Positions 33,541-39,679 of a stretch of DNA of 45,466 bases are shown here, one piece after another. The translations under genes and the position numbers were made by a program. Each line of letters begins with the position of its first letter. Position 1 is the first letter of the stretch. The notes under the pieces are model-generated. The model worked only from the letters and a program-made list of their open reading frames with translations, was not told the DNA's origin and did no database searches. The DNA is from Ignavibacteriales bacterium (GTDB taxonomy: Bacteria > Bacteroidota > Ignavibacteria > UBA10030 > UBA8401): NCBI GenBank assembly GCA_016182545.1, contig JACPGG010000041.1:7748-53213 (forward strand). The letters are read 5' to 3'.

Positions 33541-33573
33541 AAAAAAAGTCCTTGGTGCACAAGGACTTTTTTA
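33541..33573. terminator. intrinsic terminator downstream of tRNA-Arg
   Basis: Stem AAAAAAGTCCTTG (33542-33554), loop GTGCA, CAAGGACTTTTTT (33560-33572). Read on the minus strand it lies about 31 nt behind the 3' end of the tRNA and ends in a T-run; it can also act on the plus strand. Separates the tRNA locus from the serine hydrolase gene. Confidence 0.9.
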
Positions 33574-33604
33574 TTGTTTTCAAACCGTGTTGCAGTATTT
33601 TTTG

Positions 33605-33678
33605 TGATCCCGGGGCGATTCGAACGCCCGACCCACAGCTTAGAAGGCTGTTGCTCTATCCAGCTGAGCTACGGGACC
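33605..33678 (-). tRNA. tRNA-Arg (anticodon TCT)
   Basis: Complete 74-nt cloverleaf on the minus strand: acceptor GGTCCCG paired with CGGGATC (one G-U pair), D stem GCTC/GAGC, anticodon stem ACAGC/GCTGT around loop CTTCTAA, T arm GGGCG-TTCGAAT-CGCCC, and discriminator A. CCA is not encoded. The anticodon TCT reads AGA/AGG arginine codons. The first 23 nt of the gene are also the 3' end of a GIY-YIG nuclease ORF, whose stop codon TAG is tRNA nucleotides 21-23. Two degenerate copies of its 5' half lie upstream. Confidence 0.97.
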
Positions 33679-33910
33679 AAAACTGTTTTATATATTCCTT
33701 ACCTACGCCGGATTTCAATTCCTTTTCTCTCATTCTTGCTTCAGATCGTGATTGAAATTCTTCCGTGAATAACAATATCCACGGACGGTAGCCTTTTGTT
33801 GATTTTGTTCGTCCGCCATTGTGTTCTTTAATTCTCTTTGCGACATTTTTTGAGAATCCAACATAGAATCTAAAATGACGAACACTTTTCAGAACATAAA
33901 CAATAAACAT
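33656..33910 (-). CDS. small GIY-YIG nuclease ORF nested between tRNA-Arg and its 5'-half copy
   Basis: 84 aa. The GIY-YIG fold of the small UPF0213/YhbQ type shows VYV (4-6) and YVG (16-18), with R26, H30-N31 and E62 as likely active-site residues, plus KGYRPWILLFTEEFQSRSEA. The A of its ATG (33910) is the last shared nucleotide of the upstream tRNA half-copy (anticodon-loop position 37). Its last codons, read as WSRSSAG-stop, are the tRNA-Arg 5' end. The frame stays open upstream through the tRNA remnants to 34111, giving peptides such as GPVAQLD. No Shine-Dalgarno is obvious. It appears to be a mobile, homing-like endonuclease gene targeting the tRNA anticodon loop; inference from geometry. 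Confidence 0.78.
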   Translation of the reverse strand: MFIVYVLKSVRHFRFYVGFSKNVAKRIKEHNGGRTKSTKGYRPWILLFTEEFQSRSEARMREKELKSGVGKEYIKQFWSRSSAG

Positions 33911-33968
33911 AGAAGGCTGTTGCTCCCTGCCTGCCGGTAGGCAGGTATCCAGCTGAGCTACGGGACCA
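33910..33968 (-). repeat. degenerate tRNA-Arg 5'-half copy (nt -1 to 37) with 20-nt palindromic insert
   Basis: Duplicates 33641-33679 of the intact tRNA-Arg gene without mismatch except for one 20-nt insertion. The copy ends at anticodon-loop position 37 (the base 3' of the anticodon TCT), exactly where the GIY-YIG ORF begins. It has no 3' half and cannot make a tRNA. It is best read as the displaced original 5' half of the target tRNA after an insertion that supplied a new one. Confidence 0.9.
33926..33945. repeat. 20-nt palindromic insertion in the tRNA half-copy
   Basis: CCTGCCT, 6-nt centre GCCGGT, AGGCAGG: a 7-bp perfect stem. It is absent from the intact tRNA-Arg and splits the copy at the 3' edge of the D loop. 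Its sharp boundaries show it was inserted after the duplication. It resembles short GC-rich palindromic repeats dispersed in other bacterial genomes. Confidence 0.88.
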
Positions 33969-33983
33969 TTGAATAAAGACATA

Positions 33984-34055
33984 CAATCCAGTTGAGTTCC
34001 GCGTGCTTTAAACGCGGAACGAAATCCGCCTTTGGCGGACTGAGCTACGGGACCA
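33984..34055 (-). repeat. second, older tRNA-Arg 5' fragment split by a double-hairpin insert
   Basis: On the minus strand the tRNA 5' end GGTCCCGTAGCTCAG (34054-34040) is followed by about 43 nt of inserted hairpins and then CTCAACTGGATTG (33996-33984), which resumes the tRNA with two mismatches. The hairpins are TCCGCC-TTT-GGCGGA (34025-34039) and GTTCCGCGT...ACGCGGAAC (33996-34020, 7-nt loop). CTCA occurs on both sides of the insert, like a short target duplication. This remnant is more diverged than the copy at 33910-33968 and so probably older. Confidence 0.75.
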
Positions 34056-34191
34056 ACGCAATTCGTATTCAATATACGAAAACAGGAAAATCTTTCAAAA
34101 GACTTTTGCACCTATTACTGCATTCGTTTACTTTTTTTTGTATCCACCGTAGAACTTCCCTCGATGATTAGCGATGGCGATGTTAAATTCT
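34056..34191. other. short intergenic region, nothing recognised
   Basis: 136 nt between the outermost tRNA remnant and the methyltransferase stop codon. No hairpin with a T-run, no ORF with ribosome-binding site and no further tRNA-like segment is visible. It is also the boundary where the sequence becomes strongly AT-rich. Confidence 0.4.
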
Positions 34192-35031
34192 TTATATACC
34201 CATTTTTATTGGTGTGATATCGTAATTTGCAATCAACAGTTCTTTTCCAATTTCCGCGGAATCTTTCTTATAATTATTCATACCATATTGCAATTCCCAG
34301 GGATACTGATAAGCAAAGTTAAAAAGTTTTTTAATTTCTGGAGAATCATCGTAGGTGATTAGCCATCTATGGCTACAGTCTTTCATTACTTCGGCAAACC
34401 TTTCATGATCAAATGAAATGTGTAGGTCACCATTTTTGCCGTATAGTTTTGATTTTGTTGCGCTAAAATATGGTGGGTCCAAAAATAAAAAAACATTTTC
34501 GCCATTTTCTTTGACAACACCTTCGTAATCACAATGCGTTATTTTAACCTTGTTGAGAAGTGAAGGAAGCAATCTCAATCTATCAATTGAAGACTGTGTG
34601 AATCGCGTTTCAAACGCTTTTTGTGAATACCCACCCGAATCTACAGTACCGGAAAAAGTAATTCGATTTAGGATAAAAAATCTAACTGCTCGTTCAAAAT
34701 CTGCGTACCCTACATTTACCTGAGTATAATTATTAAAAAGATTTCTGCCATCCAAACAATTGTTTTTGATTGTCTGGATAGCTTCGATTAGTTTCTGCCC
34801 ATCAACTTTCGCGTACTTCCAAAAGCAATATAAGTCATAGTTTAAGTCGTTAATCCAAAAATTTTCAAATGAAGTTTTCTTCTGGAGAAGTGAAATCAAC
34901 ACCGAGCCCCCACCAACGAATGGTTCGCGATATTCTTTGTACTTTCCAGGGAAAAACGGCATTAGAAACTCAATTGCTCGTACTTTCCCTCCAGGATACC
35001 GAAGAACAGATTTTAAGCGTTTTGTATTCAT
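34192..35031 (-). CDS. D12-class DNA N6-adenine methyltransferase (Dam-like)
   Basis: 279 aa. The SAM-binding motif I appears as RYPGGKVRAIEFLMPFF with YREPFVGGGSVLISLL, and catalytic motif IV is DPPY in VFLFLDPPYFSATKSKLYG, the D12 (alpha-class) arrangement as in Dam and DpnM. Length is normal. Its ATG follows directly on the TAA stop of the upstream restriction-endonuclease-like gene (35032), so the two form one minus-strand transcript with endonuclease first. It protects host DNA from the cognate nuclease by methylating adenine in an unknown site; it looks intact. Clearly AT-rich relative to the window, consistent with horizontal acquisition beside a tRNA. Confidence 0.92.
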   Translation of the reverse strand: MNTKRLKSVLRYPGGKVRAIEFLMPFFPGKYKEYREPFVGGGSVLISLLQKKTSFENFWINDLNYDLYCFWKYAKVDGQKLIEAIQTIKNNCLDGRNLFNNYTQVNVGYADFERAVRFFILNRITFSGTVDSGGYSQKAFETRFTQSSIDRLRLLPSLLNKVKITHCDYEGVVKENGENVFLFLDPPYFSATKSKLYGKNGDLHISFDHERFAEVMKDCSHRWLITYDDSPEIKKLFNFAYQYPWELQYGMNNYKKDSAEIGKELLIANYDITPIKMGI

Positions 35032-36113
35032 TTAATTACTACAGACAAGAATATCAATCTTGTTAGATATTGCTTCATTATTTAGAATTTTAATTAAATC
35101 AATTTTTTTCTGATTAAATGTCGTCCTATTCGATTTTATAAATCTATCAATTTGACCCTTAGAAGCCGGAAGACTGATTTCACCTTTAATTTTACCGGTT
35201 AACTTTAATCTTGTTTTAAATTTAACGGACTTTCCATTTAGTATTAAACTATCCAGATTCGAAAAAAGAATTAGTTTGAAAAGTCCATCTTTTATATCAG
35301 ATTCAGATGGTAAGTTGCTTGTGGTAGAATTTTTTGATTCTTGTATGATATAAATTTCATTTTTCTTGTCCTTAAAAACTTCGTCAGCAGTGAGGTGGTA
35401 TACTCCACCAAGGAAATTTTTAATATAGAAAATCGCTTTGTCCCCATCGGTGAGACTCTCTTTTTCATGTTCAGTTTTACTTTCTCTTTTTGATGCTTCG
35501 TCTGATCTTGATAACGTATGCTCAGCAAATTTATCTATTGAAAATTTATTTTTAACCATAAAGGTTCTCAAAACAGATTTATGCTTTTGTGACGGGTGCA
35601 TTCTAACTCGTGTTGATCTTGCGATCTTCTCATAAGCAGAGACCGCTTTGTCGTAAATTATTTTGAATTCATTTTCAAAATGATATGTATTCCAGTGCAT
35701 TGCTGACAGCTTATAGTTAGAAATCTCTTTTAATTTTTTAAGATATAAGCATTGTTCAGTTTTTGATCTGTAATAAAATCTCCATTTTTTTCTCCAGATC
35801 TATTTTTGTTTCTAACGGCTGTATCGTGCCACGCAAGAATAATATAAACATTCAATAGATTCATCCAAGAATAAGTTATAAAATTTATTCTATCATTGTT
35901 TGACGTATCATTACCTGGATATGAGCGTGTCCTTTTTGGTGTGACCCATTTTGAATATGCTAATGTGTCTGTTTTTGATAATCTCACAATACCATAAGAG
36001 CTGGATAGATTGATATCGAAAGATTTAAAATCATACTCAGAAATGTTTATAGGAATAAACTTTGGGCGGTACGTTATATTTTTTATGAATCCAGTGAATG
36101 ATAATATAGTCAT
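35032..36113 (-). pseudogene. restriction-endonuclease-like gene frameshifted at an A6 tract
   Basis: Two ORFs make one protein of about 359 aa. The first (36113-35730, 127 aa; AAGGAA before the ATG) ends ...DQKLNNAYILKN-stop. The second frame runs to 35032 and is already open upstream as KKLKEISNYKLSA before MHWNTYHFENEF. Adding one A to the A6 run (T6 at 35734-35739 on the plus strand) restores a continuous frame. The C-terminal part has TADEV ... IYIIQESKNS, a PD-(D/E)xK-like D...E-x-K pattern, and DGLFKLILFSNLDSL. I recall relatives with about 25 more residues between RTRSYP and NDRINF, so an in-frame deletion is possible too. Partner of the D12 methyltransferase; likely inactive or phase-variable. 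Confidence 0.7.
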
Positions 36114-36305
36114 TTCTTTTCCTTAGGGTGTTTTTTTTTGAAAAAAGATACGAGTTTCGGTAGTAAAAAGACATCTTTGTGTGAATAAAGAATGATGTTA
36201 TTTGTTTTCTACACAGATTGCATTGAGATTTGATGATGGAAACAATAGATTTAATATCACCACTCCAAACTCTTGCATTCATTCCCTTTTTTTATATATT
36301 TGCGC
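36114..36305. promoter_or_regulatory. divergent intergenic region with possible Bacteroidota-type promoter
   Basis: 192 nt between the minus-strand restriction locus and the plus-strand GNAT gene. TTG (36273-36275), 19 nt, then TATATTTG (36295-36302) fits the TTTG...TAnnTTTG pattern of the Bacteroidota housekeeping sigma factor. The ATG at 36306 would then be at or next to the transcription start, implying a nearly leaderless mRNA. The AT-rich background makes a chance match likely enough to keep this tentative. Confidence 0.25.
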
Positions 36306-36893
36306 ATGGAAATTCGACCGGTTGTACTGCAGGGAAAACAAGTACGGCTCGAACCGTTGACACTGGATCATGTTAATGCGCTCTGCTCCGTTGCTTTCGA
36401 TGAAGATCTGTGGCGGATCGGGTTGACCACCCTTCGAACAAAAGAGGATGTGGTACGATATGTTGAGAATGCTCTTGATTTACAGCAGAAAGGTACTGCT
36501 CTTCCATTTGCAACGCTTCCCCTATCGACGAATAAAGCAGTTGGCAGCACCCGATTCGGGAATATCGATATCGCCAACCGGCGTGTTGAAATCGGATGGA
36601 CATGGCTGGGAAAACAATGGCAACGTACGGGATTGAATACTGAGGCAAAATTCCTTATGCTACGGCATGCTTTTGAGGTTTGGAAGTGCATCAGGGTAGA
36701 ATTTAAGACAGACGTGCTGAATGAACAATCGAGACGTGCAATTGTGCGGTTGGGTGCAAAAGAAGAAGGGATACTTCGGAAGCACGCCATTTCATCGGGG
36801 GGAAGAATACGCGACAGTGTCTACTATAGTATACTTGATGATGAATGGACCGATATCAAACAACATTTTACCACACATTTGCTACGGACATAA
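36306..36893 (+). CDS. GNAT family N-acetyltransferase (RimJ/RimL-like)
   Basis: 195 aa from the ATG at 36306, giving the usual start MEIRPVVLQGKQVRLEPLTLDHV; the frame is open 11 codons upstream. The Acetyltransf_3 pattern includes VGSTRFGNIDIANRRVEIGWTWLGKQWQRTGLNTEAKFLMLRHAF (acetyl-CoA binding region) and VEFKTDVLNEQSRRAIVRLGAKEEGILRKH. Transfers an acetyl group from acetyl-CoA to an amine on a protein or small molecule; the substrate is unknown. 3 nt separate it from the response-regulator gene, so they are probably co-transcribed. Confidence 0.9.
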   Translation: MEIRPVVLQGKQVRLEPLTLDHVNALCSVAFDEDLWRIGLTTLRTKEDVVRYVENALDLQQKGTALPFATLPLSTNKAVGSTRFGNIDIANRRVEIGWTWLGKQWQRTGLNTEAKFLMLRHAFEVWKCIRVEFKTDVLNEQSRRAIVRLGAKEEGILRKHAISSGGRIRDSVYYSILDDEWTDIKQHFTTHLLRT

Positions 36894-36896
36894 ACT

Positions 36897-37592
36897 GTGA
36901 AAAAACCTGACGATCAACCAAAACATATTCTTGTCGTCGAAGATCATAAAGATATTGCATTGCTGGTTGAGAAACGGCTGTCAAAAACATTCACCGTTGA
37001 AATTGCGTTCAATGGCGAAGAAGCATCGGACAAACTTCTGGCAAACGAATATGATCTTGTTATCCTCGATCTCTCTCTCCCGAAAAAATCCGGTTTTGAT
37101 GTATTGAAAGAGCTGCGGAAAAGATCCGCCTTCCCGCCGGTGCTGATCCTTTCCGGATTGAATGCCGTCGATGACAAGGTGAAGGGATTGAAACTCGGCG
37201 CCGACGATTATCTAGCCAAGCCGTTCGACATGAAAGAACTCCTTGCGCGCATCGATGCATTGTTCCGCCGCGTCTCCAATGCGGGCGAAGTAGTGAAACT
37301 CGACATTGCCGATCTTGAGATGGATCTTGTCGCCAGGAAAGTACAACGTGCAGGAAAAGATATCGAACTGAGTCCGAAAGAATTCTCGCTGTTGGAGTAC
37401 CTGCTCCGCAACAAAGGAAAAGTCGTTTCCCGAATGCAAATTGCGGAAGAGGTGTGGGGACATCATTTCGATGCCGGAACGAACTTTGTCGATGTCTATA
37501 TCAATTACCTTCGCAATTCAATCGACAAGGCGTACGATAAGAAACTCATTCACACAGTGTACGGTCAGGGATTTGTGTTGAAAGACGAATGA
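36897..37592 (+). CDS. OmpR/PhoB family response regulator
   Basis: 231 aa with a GTG start at 36897, 3 nt after the GNAT stop. The receiver domain has acidic E15-D16, phosphoacceptor D58 (LVILDLSLP), S86 and K108 (YLAKPF). The C-terminal winged helix (about 135-228) has IELSPKEFSLLEYLLRNKGKVVSRMQIAEEVWG and TNFVDVYINYLRNSIDKAYDKKLIHTVYGQGFVL, typical of DNA-binding Trans_reg_C domains. All phosphorylation residues are present. No histidine kinase is adjacent, so it is an orphan in this window; target genes are unknown. Confidence 0.95.
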   Translation: MKKPDDQPKHILVVEDHKDIALLVEKRLSKTFTVEIAFNGEEASDKLLANEYDLVILDLSLPKKSGFDVLKELRKRSAFPPVLILSGLNAVDDKVKGLKLGADDYLAKPFDMKELLARIDALFRRVSNAGEVVKLDIADLEMDLVARKVQRAGKDIELSPKEFSLLEYLLRNKGKVVSRMQIAEEVWGHHFDAGTNFVDVYINYLRNSIDKAYDKKLIHTVYGQGFVLKDE

Positions 37593-37608
37593 GGCGGCGT
37601 TCCGCTTA

Positions 37609-38511
37609 ATGGCAGAAAAAAAATCTTCGTTCCATACCTTTCATAAAAAATTGCTGCAGTGGTATGCACGCCACAGTCGTTCGCTTCCGTGGCGAACCAC
37701 GCACGATCCGTACAGAATACTTGTTTCCGAATTCATGCTGCAACAGACGCAAGTGAACCGCGTTGTTGAGCATTACAAACGCTGGCTGAAAAAATTTCCC
37801 TCTTTTCAATCTCTTGCCAGTGCTTCCCGAGCCGATGTTCTTCGTTCCTGGTCTGGTTTAGGCTATAACAATCGCGCCATCCGACTGCAAGAACTGTCGC
37901 GCATAGTAGTCACTCATCGTCCGCGTCGTATACCAAATACAATTGAAGAATTACGGATGCTTCCGGGGATCGGAAAATATACCGCCCATGCCGTTGCCTG
38001 TTTTGCATTCGGGCAGAATGTTCCGGTCGTCGATGTAAATGTGAGGAGAATCGTGACACGATGGACAAGAAAAGTACGATCGTCGTCAGAGATCGTGCCG
38101 GACAAGGAAGCATGGGAGATCGCTGAAAGGTTACTTCCTCCGAAAAAGGCGTATGACTGGAATCAAGCGCTCATGGATCTTGGCTCCGCGTATTGCACGA
38201 TGCAACAGCCGAAATGTCCGGAATGTCCGGTCAGTGCACATTGCGCATCGGCGTTTTCCAAACTGTTTTTGCAGAGAGAAAACAAAGTAAGGAAAAATGA
38301 ACCGTCACGGAAAGGGATTCCGCGCAGATTATATAGAGGACGGATATTGAAACTTCTGCACAATACCGCTCTTTCAGCAGGAGAAGCAGCCTTTCACTTA
38401 TGGAAGGATCCCACAGGTCGCGACATCGATTGGATCGACAATGTGCTTCGTCAAATGGAGCATGACGGTTTGGTGGAGAGGCGTAAGAACAGATATTCGA
38501 TTGCCGGATGA
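37609..38511 (+). CDS. mutY: A/G-specific adenine glycosylase MutY, short form without NUDIX domain
   Basis: 300 aa. The HhH-GPD glycosylase domain has E41 in ILVSEFMLQQTQV (catalytic acid of MutY), the helix-hairpin-helix LPGIGKYTA (118-126) and catalytic D142 in VPVVDVNVRR. The [4Fe-4S] ligands are C196-x6-C203-x2-C206-x5-C212, exactly the MutY/Nth spacing. It removes adenine mispaired with 8-oxoguanine. The usual C-terminal NUDIX-like 8-oxoG-reading domain is absent; residues about 235-300 instead resemble a winged helix (RGRILKLLHNTALSAGEAAF ... VLRQMEHDGLVERRKNRYSI). It overlaps the Ogg2 gene by 4 nt, so both halves of 8-oxoG repair are co-expressed. Confidence 0.88.
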   Translation: MAEKKSSFHTFHKKLLQWYARHSRSLPWRTTHDPYRILVSEFMLQQTQVNRVVEHYKRWLKKFPSFQSLASASRADVLRSWSGLGYNNRAIRLQELSRIVVTHRPRRIPNTIEELRMLPGIGKYTAHAVACFAFGQNVPVVDVNVRRIVTRWTRKVRSSSEIVPDKEAWEIAERLLPPKKAYDWNQALMDLGSAYCTMQQPKCPECPVSAHCASAFSKLFLQRENKVRKNEPSRKGIPRRLYRGRILKLLHNTALSAGEAAFHLWKDPTGRDIDWIDNVLRQMEHDGLVERRKNRYSIAG

Positions 38512-39140
38512 AACGATACAAGCATATTGAAGAACTGAAGGAAGCATACGAATCTAAAAAGCCTGCAATCCGTCGGCGGCTTCGTGAATTCAAACAGGTA
38601 CCGAAGGAAAAATATTTTTACGAGTTGCTCTATTGCCTGATGACGCCACAATCAAGCGCGGTGAATGCGGGGAAGGCGCAGGCAATGTTCGAATCGCTCG
38701 GTTTCATCAACGCTGATATCGATCCCGAACAGATACTATCGGAGAGAAAACATTATATCCGGTTCCACAAGACAAAGGCGAAGTGGATAATGAGAATGAA
38801 GGAACAGTTTGATGAGATTGAAGATATCATAGCAGGCAACAGCACCGCTTTCGAAAAAAGAATCTGGCTTGCCGAACATGTCATGGGATTCAGTCTTAAA
38901 GAGGCGACTCATTTTCTGCGCAATATCGGGAAAAACGACGGACTGGCAATTCTCGACCGCCATATCATAAAAAATCTGCGGTATCACGGCGTCATCCGTT
39001 CTGTTCCGAAAACGATCACCAAAAAAGTATATCTGAATATTGAAAAGAAATTTCTCCAATTCTCGGATGCCATCGGAATTTCAGTCGACGAACTCGACCT
39101 GGTGTTCTGGAGCAAGGAAGCGGGAGAAATTCTAAAATAG
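38508..39140 (+). CDS. ogg: Ogg2-type 8-oxoguanine DNA glycosylase/AP lyase
   Basis: 210 aa, normal length for the archaeal-type Ogg2 family. Catalytic Lys K131 in MGFSLKEATHFLRNIG and Asp D150 in LAILDRHIIKNL are in the family's helix-hairpin-helix context; LLYCLMTPQSSAVNAGKA is the N-terminal signature. It excises 8-oxoguanine and nicks the abasic site by beta-elimination. ATG overlaps the MutY stop (ATGA). The bacterial occurrence of this archaeal-type enzyme instead of Fpg (none in this window) suggests ancient transfer, though it is also seen in other anaerobic bacteria. Confidence 0.9.
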   Translation: MKRYKHIEELKEAYESKKPAIRRRLREFKQVPKEKYFYELLYCLMTPQSSAVNAGKAQAMFESLGFINADIDPEQILSERKHYIRFHKTKAKWIMRMKEQFDEIEDIIAGNSTAFEKRIWLAEHVMGFSLKEATHFLRNIGKNDGLAILDRHIIKNLRYHGVIRSVPKTITKKVYLNIEKKFLQFSDAIGISVDELDLVFWSKEAGEILK

Positions 39141-39181
39141 ATTGAAGAAGCGGTTAAATCGTTGTACATTCATTCAACATT

Positions 39182-39679
39182 ATGGCACAGCAAAGTTCAT
39201 TCGATATCGTCTCCGAAGTCAACATGCAGGAGGTGGACAACGCCCTGAATCAGGCGCGCAAAGAGGTCCTCACACGCTACGACTTCAAAGACACAAAGAC
39301 GACCATTGAGTTCGTCGAAAAAGATAAGATCGTTACCGTCACGTCGGACGATGAATTCCGTTTGAAAGCAGTGATCGATATACTGCAGAATAAATTTGTG
39401 AAACGGGGAATCCATTTGAAGACGCTGAAATATTCTGAGGTCGAAGCAGCGCTGGGGGGCATGGCGCGCCAGAAGATCACGCTGCAGGTCGGCATTGACA
39501 AAGAGAATGCAAAAAAGTTGGTGCAGATAATCAAAGATTTTAAGATCAAAGTGCAGGCGCAGATCATGGATGATCAGGTGCGGGTGACGGGAAAAGATAA
39601 GGACGATCTGCAATCGGTGATCGCAAAGTTACGATCGATCGAATTTCCACTTCCACTTCAATTCACCAATTATCGTTGA
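39182..39679 (+). CDS. yajQ: YajQ family nucleotide-binding protein
   Basis: 165 aa, standard YajQ length. Shows the family start SSFDIVSEVNMQEVDNALNQARKEVLTRYDFK, the middle VEAALGGMARQKITLQVGIDKE and the C-terminal RVTGKDKDDLQSVIAKLRSIEFPLPLQFTNYR. Homologues bind cyclic di-GMP or other nucleotides and RNA, and modulate gene expression or phage and virulence traits; a regulatory role in this organism is inferred. Cytoplasmic. It starts 41 nt after the Ogg2 gene and its stop overlaps the amidase start by 1 nt (TGATG). Confidence 0.95.
   Translation: MAQQSSFDIVSEVNMQEVDNALNQARKEVLTRYDFKDTKTTIEFVEKDKIVTVTSDDEFRLKAVIDILQNKFVKRGIHLKTLKYSEVEAALGGMARQKITLQVGIDKENAKKLVQIIKDFKIKVQAQIMDDQVRVTGKDKDDLQSVIAKLRSIEFPLPLQFTNYR

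Noticed and set aside
33911-34111. Upstream extension of the GIY-YIG frame to a 151-codon protein
   Set aside because: The extra residues translate tRNA remnants and palindromes (GPVAQ appears twice); the fold begins at the ATG at 33910.
36037-36282. 81-codon minus-strand ORF upstream of the restriction gene
   Set aside because: Overlaps the endonuclease start in another frame, has a single CxxC and no ribosome-binding site or known family; considered as a controller protein but no helix-turn-helix is visible.
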